Assembly (NCBI RefSeq): GCF_039524395.1
Contig: NZ_BAAAGO010000031.1
Length of the DNA stretch: 64,000 bases
Strand: one strand, 5' to 3'
Source of the DNA: Micropruina glycogenica
Lineage (GTDB): Bacteria > Actinomycetota > Actinomycetes > Propionibacteriales > Propionibacteriaceae
Positions 1 to 7,819 of this stretch are shown in pieces. A program made the position numbers and the translations under genes. Under the pieces are notes generated by a model. The model worked only from the letters and a program-made list of their open reading frames with translations, was not told the origin of the DNA and did no database searches. Positions within the stretch are counted from its first letter, which is position 1; the number at the start of each line of letters is the position of its first letter.

Positions 1-87
1 AAACCCCGAATCCGACGCTGCCTCAAGCGCTACATCGCCCGCCAAATCTTCCGACACCTCAACACGACCACCCTTGACAAGACATAG
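1..87 (+). CDS. C-terminal fragment of an IS110-like transposase
   Basis: The window opens inside a reading frame that runs in frame 1 to a TAG at 85-87 and encodes about 28 residues. The stretch CLKRYIARQIF resembles the Arg/Lys-rich C-terminal tail of IS110/IS116 transposases (Transposase_20), where a xRCLKRxxA helix is common. Only this tail is visible, so the family call rests on a short motif and the element cannot be typed. The gene is cut by the window edge, not necessarily broken. It could also be the end of another helical DNA-binding protein. Confidence 0.5.
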   Translation, partial: KPRIRRCLKRYIARQIFRHLNTTTLDKT

Positions 88-115
88 AAGCGTCTCGACC
101 AGCGGCTTGCGACGC

Positions 116-138
116 AGCCGGCCAGTGATGAGCCGGCT
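116..138. terminator. Dyad between convergent IS tail and ppi gene
   Basis: AGCCGGC and GCCGGCT form a perfect 7-bp inverted repeat around a 9-nt loop. It lies between the transposase stop (87) and the cyclophilin stop (154), which converge. There is no T-run, so it could be an intrinsic terminator for either side or part of the insertion-sequence end. Confidence 0.35.
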
Positions 139-153
139 CGCCCAGCGAAGGCC

Positions 154-666
154 TCAGGCGACGGTGACCGACTCGATCACCACAGGCTCGACCGGCTTGT
201 CGCCGTACCCGGTACGCACCTGGGCGATCTCGTCGACCACCTTGCGGCTGGCCTCATCGGTGACCTCACCGAAGATCGTGTGCCGGCGGTTGAGGTGCGG
301 GGTGGGCACGACGGTGATGAAGAACTGCGAGCCGTTGGTGCCCGGGCCGGCGTTGGCCATGGCCAGCAGGTAGGGGCGGTTGAAGCTGAGTTCGGGGTGA
401 AACTCGTCGCCGAACTGGTAGCCGGGTCCGCCGCGGCCGCTGCCCTCGGGGCAACCGCCCTGAATCATGAAGCCGTCGATGATGCGGTGAAACGTCAGGC
501 CGTCGTAGAAGTGGCCGGTGGTGCGGGCACCCGACTTGGAGTCGATGTACTCCTTGGCGCCGGTCGCCAGGCCGACGAAGTTGTCGACGGTCTTGGGCGC
601 CTGGTCGGCGAACAGGTCGATGACGATGTCACCGTGATTGGTGTGCAGGGTCGCGGTCTGCGCCAC
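154..666 (-). CDS. Peptidyl-prolyl cis-trans isomerase, cyclophilin type
   Basis: This 170-residue protein is a single cyclophilin domain that would catalyse cis-trans isomerisation of X-Pro bonds, probably in the cytoplasm because no signal peptide is seen. The family signatures are present in order: FHRIIDGFMIQGG around the catalytic Arg, the GTNGSQFFIT strand, and HTIFGEV near the C-terminus. The frame stays open upstream, but homology begins at AQTATLHTNHGDI. The GTG at 664-666 is therefore chosen as start, with a GGAA-type ribosome site just upstream. Length matches bacterial PpiA/PpiB. It stands alone, convergent with the IS tail. Confidence 0.9.
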   Translation of the reverse strand: MAQTATLHTNHGDIVIDLFADQAPKTVDNFVGLATGAKEYIDSKSGARTTGHFYDGLTFHRIIDGFMIQGGCPEGSGRGGPGYQFGDEFHPELSFNRPYLLAMANAGPGTNGSQFFITVVPTPHLNRRHTIFGEVTDEASRKVVDEIAQVRTGYGDKPVEPVVIESVTVA

Positions 667-761
667 GGCGGATTCCTTTCGTTGCGGGCGCCGGACGGCC
701 CGGACGGCCGCCGATTGGCTCGATTTCGGCACCCATCCTGGCACACGTGGCGCGCCACGGT

Positions 762-1406
762 TCAGTGCGAGAGCACCAGACTGAGGCCCAACGCCACCAT
801 CACCACGGCGATCACGCCGTCGAGCACCCGCCAGGCCCGAGGTGTCGACAGCCACGGCGAAAGAAACCGTGCCCCGAGCGCGAGGCCGAAGAACCACACG
901 ACGCTGGCCACCAGCGCACCGCCCGCGAACGCCCACCGCGCATCGCCGTGAGTGCTGGCCACCGAGCCGAGCAGAAACACGGTGTCGAGGTAGACGTGCG
1001 GGTTCAGCCAGGTGAGCGCCAGGCAGGTCAGCACCACGGGCATCGTCTGCGTGCGAACGGCCACCGCCACCGAGCCGGCCTGCGCAGGCGCCGGGGCGGC
1101 GTCCACCACCAGCACCTCGCCGGAGGGCCGCAGGGCCCGTCGGGCAGCCAGCACGCCGTAGCCGATCAGAAACGCGGCTCCGGCCCACTTCACGGCGCTC
1201 AGCAGCCAGGGCAGAGCCTGCAGTGCCAGGCCGACGCCCGAAACCCCCAGCACGATCAGCAAACCGTCGCTGACGGCACAGATCGCCGCCACCAGCAGCA
1301 CGTGCTCGCGCCTGAGCCCCTGGCGCAGCACGAACAGGTTCTGGGCGCCGATGGCGATGATCAACGAGAAGCCGAGACCGAGCCCGGCGAGGGCGGAAAG
1401 AAGCAC
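762..1406 (-). CDS. lysE: LysE/ArgO-family basic amino-acid exporter
   Basis: This 214-residue membrane protein has six predicted hydrophobic segments and the N-terminal LysE signature GxxLIIAIGAQNLFVLRQG, followed by a conserved TWLNPHVYLDT segment. LysE proteins export L-lysine and L-arginine by antiport when the pools rise. The gene starts with GTG and is divergent from a LysG/ArgP-type regulator 72 bp away, the classic lysE-lysG arrangement first described in Corynebacterium. Expression is therefore expected to depend on that regulator with lysine or arginine as co-inducer. The substrate is inferred from family and context, not seen directly. Confidence 0.9.
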   Translation of the reverse strand: MLLSALAGLGLGFSLIIAIGAQNLFVLRQGLRREHVLLVAAICAVSDGLLIVLGVSGVGLALQALPWLLSAVKWAGAAFLIGYGVLAARRALRPSGEVLVVDAAPAPAQAGSVAVAVRTQTMPVVLTCLALTWLNPHVYLDTVFLLGSVASTHGDARWAFAGGALVASVVWFFGLALGARFLSPWLSTPRAWRVLDGVIAVVMVALGLSLVLSH

Positions 1407-1478
1407 GTCTTCGACGCTAAAGCAGCGAGCACATTCAGTCCAGCTAAAGATTCTTCACTACCATTAGAGTTGCTTATC
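1407..1478. promoter_or_regulatory. lysE-lysG divergent control region
   Basis: This 72-bp gap is distinctly richer in A/T than its surroundings and must hold both divergent promoters and the regulator site. A TAGAGT box at 1465-1470 lies 8 nt before the lysG ATG and is a plausible -10 for a nearly leaderless lysG transcript. No exact operator could be assigned by eye. Confidence 0.45.
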
Positions 1479-2372
1479 ATGCGTGTACCGTTGGAGTTGG
1501 CTGAGACCCTTGCGGCGATCGTCGACGAGGGCACCCTCGATGCCGCCGCCGCTCGCCTGCACCTCACCCCCAGCGCCGTGAGCCAGCGCCTGAAGACGCT
1601 GGAGCGGCAGGTGGGCAGGGTGCTGCTCGAACGCACCAAGCCGGCGCGAGCAACCGCCGCGGGATTGGCCGTGGTGCGTTACGCGCGGCAACTGAGCCTG
1701 CTCGAACACGACGTGCTCGCCGAACTGGGCGACCCCGAGGCGGGCCGGGTGAGCGTGCCGTTGGCCGTGAACGCCGACTCGTTGGCCACGTGGTTTCTCG
1801 ATCCGCTGGCCAGGTTGAGCCGAACCCGTCCGGTGGTGTTCGAGTTGCACCGCGACGACCAGGACTTCACCGCCGGCCTGCTCGAGTCGGGGGCGGTGAT
1901 GGCGGCCGTCACCTCACGCGCCGACCCCGTGGCCGGGTGCCGCGTGGTGCCCCTGGGGGTCATGCGGTACGAGGCCGTCGCCACACCCGGGTTCGTGGCC
2001 GCCTGGCTGCCCGACGGACCGTTCGCACCTGCGCTGGAGCGTGCCCCGGTGGTCGACTTCGACCGGCGCGACGACCTGCAGACCGGGTGGCTGATCGCGA
2101 TGGGCGCCTCGCCGACGGCTCCCCCGCGGCACTACGTGCCGTCGTCCAACGACTTCGCCAGGGCCGTCCGCCTGGGTCTGGGGTGGGGGCTGCTGCCCCG
2201 GTTTCAGTCGGCGGCCGCGGTGCAGCGCGGCGACCTGGTGCACCTCGGCGGGGCCCCGGCCGACGTGCCGCTGTACTGGCAGCAGTGGAACCTCGGCTCG
2301 CCACTGCTCGAGGCCATCGCGGCCGACATCGTCGACGAGGGCCGCCGCGTGCTGGCCGCGTCGACCGCGTGA
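1479..2372 (+). CDS. lysG: LysR-type regulator of the ArgP/LysG family
   Basis: This 297-residue LysR-type regulator has an N-terminal winged HTH at about residues 1-60 (LAAIVDEGTLDAAAARLHLT then PSAVSQRLKTLE) and a C-terminal effector-binding domain. Residues such as SQRLKTLERQ, LLxRxxP and the short RVSVPLAVNADSLATWF block are typical of ArgP/LysG/IciA proteins, which activate the adjacent basic amino-acid exporter. The frame extends far upstream, but the ATG at 1479 matches the family N-terminus MRVPLELAETLAAIVDEG and sits close to the divergent lysE start. The family and divergent position make the lysE link strong. The effector (Lys, Arg or His) is inferred. Confidence 0.9.
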   Translation: MRVPLELAETLAAIVDEGTLDAAAARLHLTPSAVSQRLKTLERQVGRVLLERTKPARATAAGLAVVRYARQLSLLEHDVLAELGDPEAGRVSVPLAVNADSLATWFLDPLARLSRTRPVVFELHRDDQDFTAGLLESGAVMAAVTSRADPVAGCRVVPLGVMRYEAVATPGFVAAWLPDGPFAPALERAPVVDFDRRDDLQTGWLIAMGASPTAPPRHYVPSSNDFARAVRLGLGWGLLPRFQSAAAVQRGDLVHLGGAPADVPLYWQQWNLGSPLLEAIAADIVDEGRRVLAASTA

Positions 2373-2482
2373 CCACACCCAGAACGGTAGGAATGGCTGA
2401 CAAGCCTGTTCGCAGCCGATGCTCGGCGGGTACGTTGGGTGCACGCGGTATAGCCGCGATCATCCCAACCACTGGAGGAACA

Positions 2483-3769
2483 GTGAAGCGCAAGAAGCCG
2501 CTGAAGGCCGTCGAATCGACCGCCGAAACAGCCGCGAAATCAGGGCAGGCGCTCATCGACGAGGCGGTGCATCGCATCACCCCCTTGGTCGAGCAGGCCG
2601 GTGACTACGTCGATTCCGCCCGTAAGCAGGGGGCCGAGTTCGCCTCCGACGCCTACGACCGGGTGCAGCCGGTGCTCAAAGAGGCACGCAAGCGGGGCAC
2701 CGACCTCGCCTCGGACGCCTACGAACGCCTCGAGCCGACCCTCAAAGACGCCTACGACCGGGTCGAGCCCACGTTCAAGGGTGCAGTCGCCATGGCCTCC
2801 GACGCCTACGAGCGGGTGCAGCCGGCCCTCAAAGAGGCCAAGAAGCGCGGGGCCAAGTTCGCCGCCGAGAGCCTCGACCGCGTGCAGCCTGCGCTTGACG
2901 ACGCCCTCGACCAGGTGACGCCGGTGGTCGACGCCGCCGTGCAGAAAGTGCGGCCGGTGGTCGATGACACCCTGCAGAAGGTGGCGCCCACGGTTGATGT
3001 GGCGCGCGACCGGGTGCAGAACGACTTTCTGCCCTGGCTGGCCGCGGCGCTGTACAAGGCCGCCGACCTGGTGAAAGAAGAAGAGATCGTGCCGACTCCC
3101 AAGCGTCGCAGCGTGGGCAAGACGATCGGCCTGATCGCCCTGGCGGGCGCCGTGCTGGCCGGCGTCGTCTACGCCGTCCGACGCCTGATGGCACCGCAAG
3201 AGTCGGGGTGGGAGACCCACGAGCCGTCGCGGCCCTACGTCGCCGATCCGGTCGCCGACGTGGTCGACAAGGCCTCCGACGCCGCCGACAAGGCCAAAGA
3301 CGCCGCGGCTGCCACGGTGGACGACCTGAAGGGCAAGGCCAAAGACGTGGCCGCCGACGCAAAGGCCGCCGCGGGCGACCTCGCCGACGCGGCCGGCGAT
3401 GCCGCCGACAAGGCCAAAGACGCCGCCGGTGACGCCGCCGACGCAGCCAAGCACGCCGGCTCTGAAGCCCTCGACAAGGCCGAGGACGCGATCAAGGACG
3501 CCAAAGACGCCGCGGACGATGCCAAGAAGTCGGCCAAGAAGGCCGTCGACGATGCTAAGGGTGATGCCGCCCCTTTAGCTGAAAGCCCCTACGGCGAGGG
3601 ATCGTACGTGGGGGCCGAACCGCCCGAGGGTTTCGACATCAAGGGCAACGAGCGGTCGATGAAGTACCACCTGCAGGGCTCGGGTGGCTACGAGCGCACG
3701 ATCACCGACGTGTGGTTCGACAGCACCGAGGCAGCCGAACGGGCAGGTTTCGTACGAGCACAGCGGTGA
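2483..3769 (+). CDS. Repeat-rich single-pass membrane protein with C-terminal sunset-type domain
   Basis: This 428-residue protein starts at a GTG preceded by GGAGG (2474-2478). Residues about 15-195 contain a degenerate amphipathic repeat of the type SDAYDRVQPxLKEAxKRG, followed by VxPxVDxAxxKV units. A hydrophobic segment at about residues 213-235 (IGLIALAGAVLAGVVYAV) is the only clear membrane span. Residues about 265-365 are low-complexity Ala/Asp/Lys (DAADKAKDAA) resembling LEA- or apolipoprotein-like helices. The last about 55 residues (FDIKGNERSMKYH ... DVWFDSTEAAERAGF) match the small sunset domain often seen at the C-termini of actinobacterial proteins. A strong terminator follows. 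The function is unknown; a membrane-associated structural or stress role is a guess. Confidence 0.8.
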   Translation: MKRKKPLKAVESTAETAAKSGQALIDEAVHRITPLVEQAGDYVDSARKQGAEFASDAYDRVQPVLKEARKRGTDLASDAYERLEPTLKDAYDRVEPTFKGAVAMASDAYERVQPALKEAKKRGAKFAAESLDRVQPALDDALDQVTPVVDAAVQKVRPVVDDTLQKVAPTVDVARDRVQNDFLPWLAAALYKAADLVKEEEIVPTPKRRSVGKTIGLIALAGAVLAGVVYAVRRLMAPQESGWETHEPSRPYVADPVADVVDKASDAADKAKDAAAATVDDLKGKAKDVAADAKAAAGDLADAAGDAADKAKDAAGDAADAAKHAGSEALDKAEDAIKDAKDAADDAKKSAKKAVDDAKGDAAPLAESPYGEGSYVGAEPPEGFDIKGNERSMKYHLQGSGGYERTITDVWFDSTEAAERAGFVRAQR

Positions 3770-3776
3770 GCTGAGC

Positions 3777-3810
3777 AACGGGGGTGGTCGCCGAGGCGAC
3801 CACCCCCGTT
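3777..3810 (+). terminator. Strong intrinsic terminator after the sunset-domain gene
   Basis: Perfect 15-bp inverted repeat, AACGGGGGTGGTCGC at 3777-3791 against its complement at 3796-3810, with a 4-nt CGAG loop, followed by TTCGCGTCTTC. It lies 8 nt past the stop codon of the upstream gene. Confidence 0.88.
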
Positions 3811-3811
3811 T

Positions 3812-4096
3812 CGCGTCTTCGGGGCCGACGAGTGCGCGCGGGGTTGCTGATGATCGCTGGCCGAGCGTGCCCAGACCCGCTCTGACTCGACGACGCCGCT
3901 CCACTGCCGCCATCCGCGCACGTCCGCGCACGTCCGCGCAGGACGCCGCGGTGCGCGCTGGTGAGGCGTTTCGTCGGCTCAACGAGTGGTCGAGGCCACT
4001 GAACGCCGCAGTCGCCGGCACGGTCGTCGGCAAAGAATCTGAAGAAACTTCGGACGGCCACTCACAAAACACCCCTCGAAAAGTGCATTCAAGGGT
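3812..4096. other. Intergenic stretch without a recognisable gene
   Basis: Only overlapping, mutually exclusive short ORFs with no family resemblance are present. The single clear structure is a 10-bp tandem repeat, TCCGCGCACG, at 3913-3922, 3923-3932 and (last unit with one change) 3933-3942. The A-rich stretch at 4030-4080 probably contains the promoter of the next gene. Confidence 0.6.
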
Positions 4097-4603
4097 ATGA
4101 GAGCCGATCAGCCCGAACCGACCACTCTGCCCGTGCGCGCCGACGACGGCGACCCGATCGACGAACGGTGGGTGCCGGCCGCGCCCTTCCGTGCCCACGT
4201 GACGCACGTCATCGCCGAGGCCCGTGTGCCGTGGCCCGCCTTCGCCATCGCGGCCGACGTGCCCGTGACGGTGATTCAGACCCTGCTGTTCGGCCGCAAC
4301 GCGCGGCCGTCGCGGCGGCTCGCCCCACGGGTGGCCACCAAGGTGTTCGCGGTGCGCGCGAGCGATCTGACAGAGCTTCGAACAGGCCACGTCGGTGCCG
4401 ACCTGGCCGCGGGGCGGTTGCGCGCGGTGCTGAGATCGGGCGTGCCGCCCGAGCGGCTGGCCCGCTGGTGCGATCTGGCCCCCGACGAGTTGGCCAGGCT
4501 GGTCGAGGGTAGAACGGCAACCTGTTCTCGGCTCACTGAAGCCCTGGCCATGGCGGCCGAACGCATGCAGTTCGCACCGGCACTCGGCCGGCACGCGGCC
4601 TAG
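4097..4603 (+). CDS. Hypothetical protein with two HTH-like segments
   Basis: I do not recognise this 168-residue protein as a named family. Two segments of similar design can be seen: residues about 40-85 (VPWPAFAIAADVPVTVIQTL then LFGR ... RVATKVFAV) and about 118-155 (VPPERLARWCDLAPDELARL then VEGR ... ALAMAA). Each has a xxxLAxxxxVxxxxLxxLxxGR pattern like the HTH of Xre-type or WhiB-associated actinobacterial regulators, so it may be a DNA-binding protein with an internal duplication. No membrane segment or signal peptide is present. The stop codon TAG lies inside the putative -10 box of the prepilin peptidase that follows 10 nt later, so the two genes may be co-transcribed as well as separately started. 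Confidence 0.6.
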   Translation: MRADQPEPTTLPVRADDGDPIDERWVPAAPFRAHVTHVIAEARVPWPAFAIAADVPVTVIQTLLFGRNARPSRRLAPRVATKVFAVRASDLTELRTGHVGADLAAGRLRAVLRSGVPPERLARWCDLAPDELARLVEGRTATCSRLTEALAMAAERMQFAPALGRHAA

Positions 4604-4606
4604 GCT
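4601..4606 (+). promoter_or_regulatory. Putative leaderless -10 box for the prepilin peptidase
   Basis: TAGGCT fits TANNNT and stands 7 nt before the ATG at 4614. It overlaps the stop codon of the upstream gene. No ribosome-binding site is visible, which fits a leaderless start. Confidence 0.4.
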
Positions 4607-4613
4607 TCGACGC

Positions 4614-5267
4614 ATGACCTGGCAGTGGGCGATGCCGATCGCCGTGGCGATCGCGCTCGGCCTGGCCACGCCCCGACTACTGCGGGCGCTGCCGCCGCCT
4701 TTCGACGAGCCGGAGGCGCGGCCGTACGACGCCCTTGCCACCAGGGGTTTCGCTGCCGTCGCGCTCGTGTTGACGACGCTCGCCGGCACGCTGGTGCTGG
4801 CCGTCGTGGCGCCGCTGTCGTTCGCCTGGGCAGGGCTTGGCACGGTCGGGGTACTGGCCGCCATGATCGACGCCCGCACCGGCTACCTGCCGGCTGCCCT
4901 CATGCGCGCAGGGTGGGTGCTCACCGTGGCCGGCGCGGCGATCACCGCCGCGCTGCTGGCCGACTGGCAGGTTCTCGGACGAGCGGCCGCCGGGGCCGCA
5001 GCCACCACCGCGCTGTTCTGGCTCTTCCACCGCTTCGGCGGGGGTTTCGGCTTCGGTGACGTGCGGCTGGCCCCGATCGTGGGGGCAACCGCCGCAACCG
5101 CCGGCTGGCCCACGCTCTTCGACTCCCTGATTCTCGGTGGCCTGCTCGGGGTGGTGTGGGGGTTGGTCTGGCGCACCCGCGGGCACACCGAGGCTTTTCC
5201 GTACGGTCCGGCGCTGGTGGCCGGCCCCTACCTGGCATTGCTGGGTACGGCGGCTCTGCCGAGTTGA
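4614..5267 (+). CDS. Type IV prepilin peptidase (A24 family), orphan
   Basis: This 217-residue polytopic membrane protein is predicted to be an aspartic leader peptidase of the A24 family, which cleaves type IV pilin-like signal peptides on the cytoplasmic face. Both catalytic aspartate motifs are present: an Asp in MIDARTGYLP, and GFGFGDVRLAP, equivalent to GxGD. Six or seven hydrophobic segments fill the rest. The N-terminal zinc/methylase domain of long TadV/PilD proteins is missing, as is usual for actinobacterial short forms. No pilin, ATPase or secretion gene lies nearby, so its substrate must be encoded elsewhere. It converges with trpD, with 8 bp between the stops. Confidence 0.85.
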   Translation: MTWQWAMPIAVAIALGLATPRLLRALPPPFDEPEARPYDALATRGFAAVALVLTTLAGTLVLAVVAPLSFAWAGLGTVGVLAAMIDARTGYLPAALMRAGWVLTVAGAAITAALLADWQVLGRAAAGAAATTALFWLFHRFGGGFGFGDVRLAPIVGATAATAGWPTLFDSLILGGLLGVVWGLVWRTRGHTEAFPYGPALVAGPYLALLGTAALPS

Positions 5268-5275
5268 CCAGGTCC

Positions 5276-6325
5276 CTAGGCCGACTCGGCGGCCCGCGTG
5301 CTCGCCGCCACCCAGCGGCTCAAGGCGTCGGCTGCGGCCCCCGAGTCGATCGCACGCGCGGCCACCTGCAGCTGCTCGGCCAACTGCGCGGTGAGGTCGC
5401 CATCGAGATCCGGCCCGGCGAAGGCCAGCAGGGCGGCGGCGGCGTTCAGCAGCACGATGTCGCGCACCGGGCCCTTCACACCATCGAGTACGCCCCGCAC
5501 GATCGACGCGTTGTGAGCGGCGTCGCCGCCCAGCAGGTCGTCACGCGCAGCCGGGGCCAGGCCCAGGTCGGCCGGGTTGAGGGTTGTCGGCTGTACCCGG
5601 TGATCGGCGATCAGCCAGACGTCCGAGGTGGTCGTTGTGGTGAGTTCGTCCAAACCGTCGTCACCGTGAAACACCAGGCCCCGGGTGCCCCGGGCGGCCA
5701 GCACGCCGGCCACGATCTGCGCCATCCGGGCGTTCGCGATGCCCACGGCCTGCGCGGCCGGACGGGCCGGGTTGGCCAAGGGGCCCAGAAAGTTGAACGG
5801 CGTCTGAATGCCCAGTTCACGCCGGGCGGTGCCGGCGTGCCGCAGGGACGGGTGGTACAGGGGTGCGAACAGAAAGACGATGCCCGCCTCGGCGAGCACG
5901 TCGGCCTGCCGCGCCGGCGGCACGTCGAGCGCCACCCCCAGAGCTTCGAGCACGTCCGCCGCCCCGCAGGCCGATGACGCGGCCCGGTTGCCGTGCTTGA
6001 CCACCTTGACGCCGGCGCCGGCCGCCACGATCGCGGCCATGGTCGAGACGTTGACGGTGTTCGCCCGGTCGCCGCCCGACCCCACCACGTCGACCGCCTC
6101 GGTGGGCAGGCTGATCGGGGTGGCCCGGGCCAGCATGCCGCCGGCGAGCCCGGCGATCTCGTCGACGGTTTCACCCTTGGCGCGGAGCGCCACCAGAAAA
6201 CCCGCCAACTGCACGGGGGTGGCGTTGCCGGCCAGAATCTCGTCCATCGCCCAACCGACGGTCTGCGCCGACAGGTCGTCGCCGGCGATCAGCCCGGTGA
6301 GCACATCGGGCCAGGTGTCGGCCAC
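5276..6325 (-). CDS. trpD: Anthranilate phosphoribosyltransferase
   Basis: This 349-residue enzyme transfers phosphoribose from PRPP to anthranilate in the second step of tryptophan synthesis. The nucleoside phosphorylase-type fold is shown by an N-terminal helical domain with GxATPVQLAGFLVALRAKGET and the PRPP-binding loop VVGSGGDRANTVNVST, followed by KHGNRAASSACGAADVLEALG. The length is normal for TrpD. GTG is the start codon, 2 nt after the stop of the upstream receiver gene, so it is the last gene of a ctaG-like/receiver/trpD operon. No other trp gene is nearby. The position beside the cytochrome oxidase cluster occurs in other actinobacteria. Confidence 0.96.
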   Translation of the reverse strand: MADTWPDVLTGLIAGDDLSAQTVGWAMDEILAGNATPVQLAGFLVALRAKGETVDEIAGLAGGMLARATPISLPTEAVDVVGSGGDRANTVNVSTMAAIVAAGAGVKVVKHGNRAASSACGAADVLEALGVALDVPPARQADVLAEAGIVFLFAPLYHPSLRHAGTARRELGIQTPFNFLGPLANPARPAAQAVGIANARMAQIVAGVLAARGTRGLVFHGDDGLDELTTTTTSDVWLIADHRVQPTTLNPADLGLAPAARDDLLGGDAAHNASIVRGVLDGVKGPVRDIVLLNAAAALLAFAGPDLDGDLTAQLAEQLQVAARAIDSGAAADALSRWVAASTRAAESA

Positions 6326-6327
6326 CC

Positions 6328-6732
6328 TCAGACCGCCTGGCTCAACCCGGCGCGCAGCACCTCGGCCACGGCGGTGGGCAGCCGCACGGGGTCGACCGGG
6401 TACATCACCGTGGCGTCGGCCCGCGACCAGGTGGCCAGCCAGGCGTCCGCCACTCGAATGATGAGCACCACGATCGGCGGGCAGTCGGCGATCTCGTCCT
6501 TGAGTTGCTTGGCGAGCCCCAGCCCACCCGACGGCGTGGCTTCGGCGTCAAGAATCAGCAGATCGAGCCCGCCGGCGTCGACCGCCGCCAGCACCGCCGC
6601 GTGCGTGGCGACGTCGTACACCTCGATCTCGGGCAGATCGGCGGCGACCCGCCGGCCGAGCGCCAGCCGCACCTGCTCACGCGTCGTCCGGTCGTCGGAA
6701 TAGAGCAGGATCTTGGCAGTCTCGTCACTCAT
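6328..6732 (-). CDS. Degenerate response-regulator receiver domain protein
   Basis: This 134-residue protein consists only of a CheY-like fold. The acidic pair (Asp13, Asp14) and the phospho-acceptor position (Asp62 in LLILDAE) are kept. The conserved Thr/Ser after beta-4 is absent (VLIIR), and the Lys of the beta-5 KP motif is replaced by Tyr (MYPVDP). Such changes usually mean that phosphorylation-dependent switching is altered or lost. There is no output domain and no histidine kinase nearby. Its start overlaps the stop of the CtaG-like gene (ATGA) and it abuts trpD, so it is translated within that operon. The role is unknown; coupling to respiration is only suggested by position. Confidence 0.7.
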   Translation of the reverse strand: MSDETAKILLYSDDRTTREQVRLALGRRVAADLPEIEVYDVATHAAVLAAVDAGGLDLLILDAEATPSGGLGLAKQLKDEIADCPPIVVLIIRVADAWLATWSRADATVMYPVDPVRLPTAVAEVLRAGLSQAV

Positions 6733-7694
6733 GCGCGTTCCTCGTCGGCGGGCGGTTCGTCAGCATGGTACCCCGCGGTTGCCGCCCGGGCGGCCAGTCG
6801 CTCCTCGCGGTCGAGTTGCCGGTCGATGCGGGCCGCCTCACGCTGCGAATTCTGAAACCACTGCACGAAGAACACAGACAAAATGATCAGCGAAATCACG
6901 TCGCCGGCCCCCCACATGATGCCGCCGGCGATGTTCTGGTCATCGAGCGGGCTGGGTGGCCAGGCCCGGTTGAACGCCAGGTACCAGTCTTCGGCGATCA
7001 GTTGCGGCGACCCCATGATGATCACGCCCAGAAAGGCGTGAAAGGGCATCGTGATGAAGATCAGGAAGATGCGCAGAAAGTGCGGCAGCCGGTTGGGCAT
7101 CGGGTCGACGCCGATCAGCGGCCAGTAGTAGATGCAGCCCGTCACCACGAAGTGCACGTGCACCCAGGCGTGCACCCACGGGTTGGCGAGGCTCACCTCG
7201 TAGAGGTCGGTCATGTACAGCAGGTAGGGGTTGGCGATCATCAGTGCCGCCCCCAGTGGCGCGAAGGTGAGCACCCGCACCGGCCACGAGTGCAGCACCC
7301 GCATCACCCGGCGCCGGCCCAGGCCCCCCAGGTTGCGCAGCAGCAGGGTGATCGGGGCGCCCATCGCCATCATGATCGGGCCGACCATCGACAGCAGGAT
7401 GTGCTGCACCATGTGCACGCTGAACAGCACCGTGTCGTAGGTGCCCAGCACGCTGAGCAGCGCCACCGCGATGGTGCCGGCGCCGCCGACGCACCAGGCC
7501 AGCGTGCGTCCGAGTGGCCAGTCGACGCCCCGGCGCCGCAGCCTCAGCACGCCCCAGAGGTAGAGGCCCACCATCAGCACCAGGGCGAAAACGGCCCAGG
7601 GCTCGAAGGTCCAGGCCGTGAGCAGCCTGTCGGCGGTCAGCGGGGGCGGTTGGTTACCCGGATCGGCATGCAGCGGCAGCAGCAGGGGAACCAT
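6729..7694 (-). CDS. CtaG-like cytochrome c oxidase assembly protein
   Basis: This 321-residue polytopic membrane protein of the caa3_CtaG family is thought to help copper delivery to and assembly of cytochrome c oxidase. Seven to eight hydrophobic segments are visible, with family motifs VHMVQHILLSMVGP, NPYLLYMTDLYEVSLANPWVHAWVHVHF and the C-terminal GIMWGAGD. Conserved His residues in these segments are candidate metal ligands. The frame is open further upstream, but the ATG at 7692-7694 gives the usual family N-terminus. The gene is divergent from ctaE, with the control region between them, and is first in the operon with the receiver protein and trpD. It lacks the N-terminal CopD-like domain found in longer actinobacterial homologues. 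Confidence 0.88.
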   Translation of the reverse strand: MVPLLLPLHADPGNQPPPLTADRLLTAWTFEPWAVFALVLMVGLYLWGVLRLRRRGVDWPLGRTLAWCVGGAGTIAVALLSVLGTYDTVLFSVHMVQHILLSMVGPIMMAMGAPITLLLRNLGGLGRRRVMRVLHSWPVRVLTFAPLGAALMIANPYLLYMTDLYEVSLANPWVHAWVHVHFVVTGCIYYWPLIGVDPMPNRLPHFLRIFLIFITMPFHAFLGVIIMGSPQLIAEDWYLAFNRAWPPSPLDDQNIAGGIMWGAGDVISLIILSVFFVQWFQNSQREAARIDRQLDREERLAARAATAGYHADEPPADEERA

Positions 7695-7783
7695 GACTGC
7701 ATTATCCCCCGGACTGCCCCGTGCCCGTGACCAGCGGTTGCCGTAAAAAGTCTGTGACAAGCAAGAATCGCACGGTCCCAGAG

Positions 7784-7813
7784 GGTGACCAATCGGCCCT
7801 GAGCAGTAATAAT
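7784..7813 (+). promoter_or_regulatory. Putative promoter of ctaE-qcrCAB (leaderless)
   Basis: AATAAT at 7808-7813 stands exactly 6 nt before the GTG start of ctaE, and GTGACC at 7784-7789 is a possible -35. No ribosome-binding site precedes the GTG. The same AATGGCCGGGTG arrangement occurs before the gene ending at 29030, supporting a real leaderless start signal. Confidence 0.45.
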
Positions 7814-7819
7814 GGCCGG

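Noticed and set aside
1..153. Complete insertion sequence at the window start
   Set aside because: Only a C-terminal tail of the transposase is inside the window, so ends and target duplication cannot be judged.
3684..4100. Short coding frame between the sunset-domain gene and the HTH-like gene
   Set aside because: It overlaps the end of the upstream gene and a strong terminator, has low-complexity composition, and competes with three other random frames.
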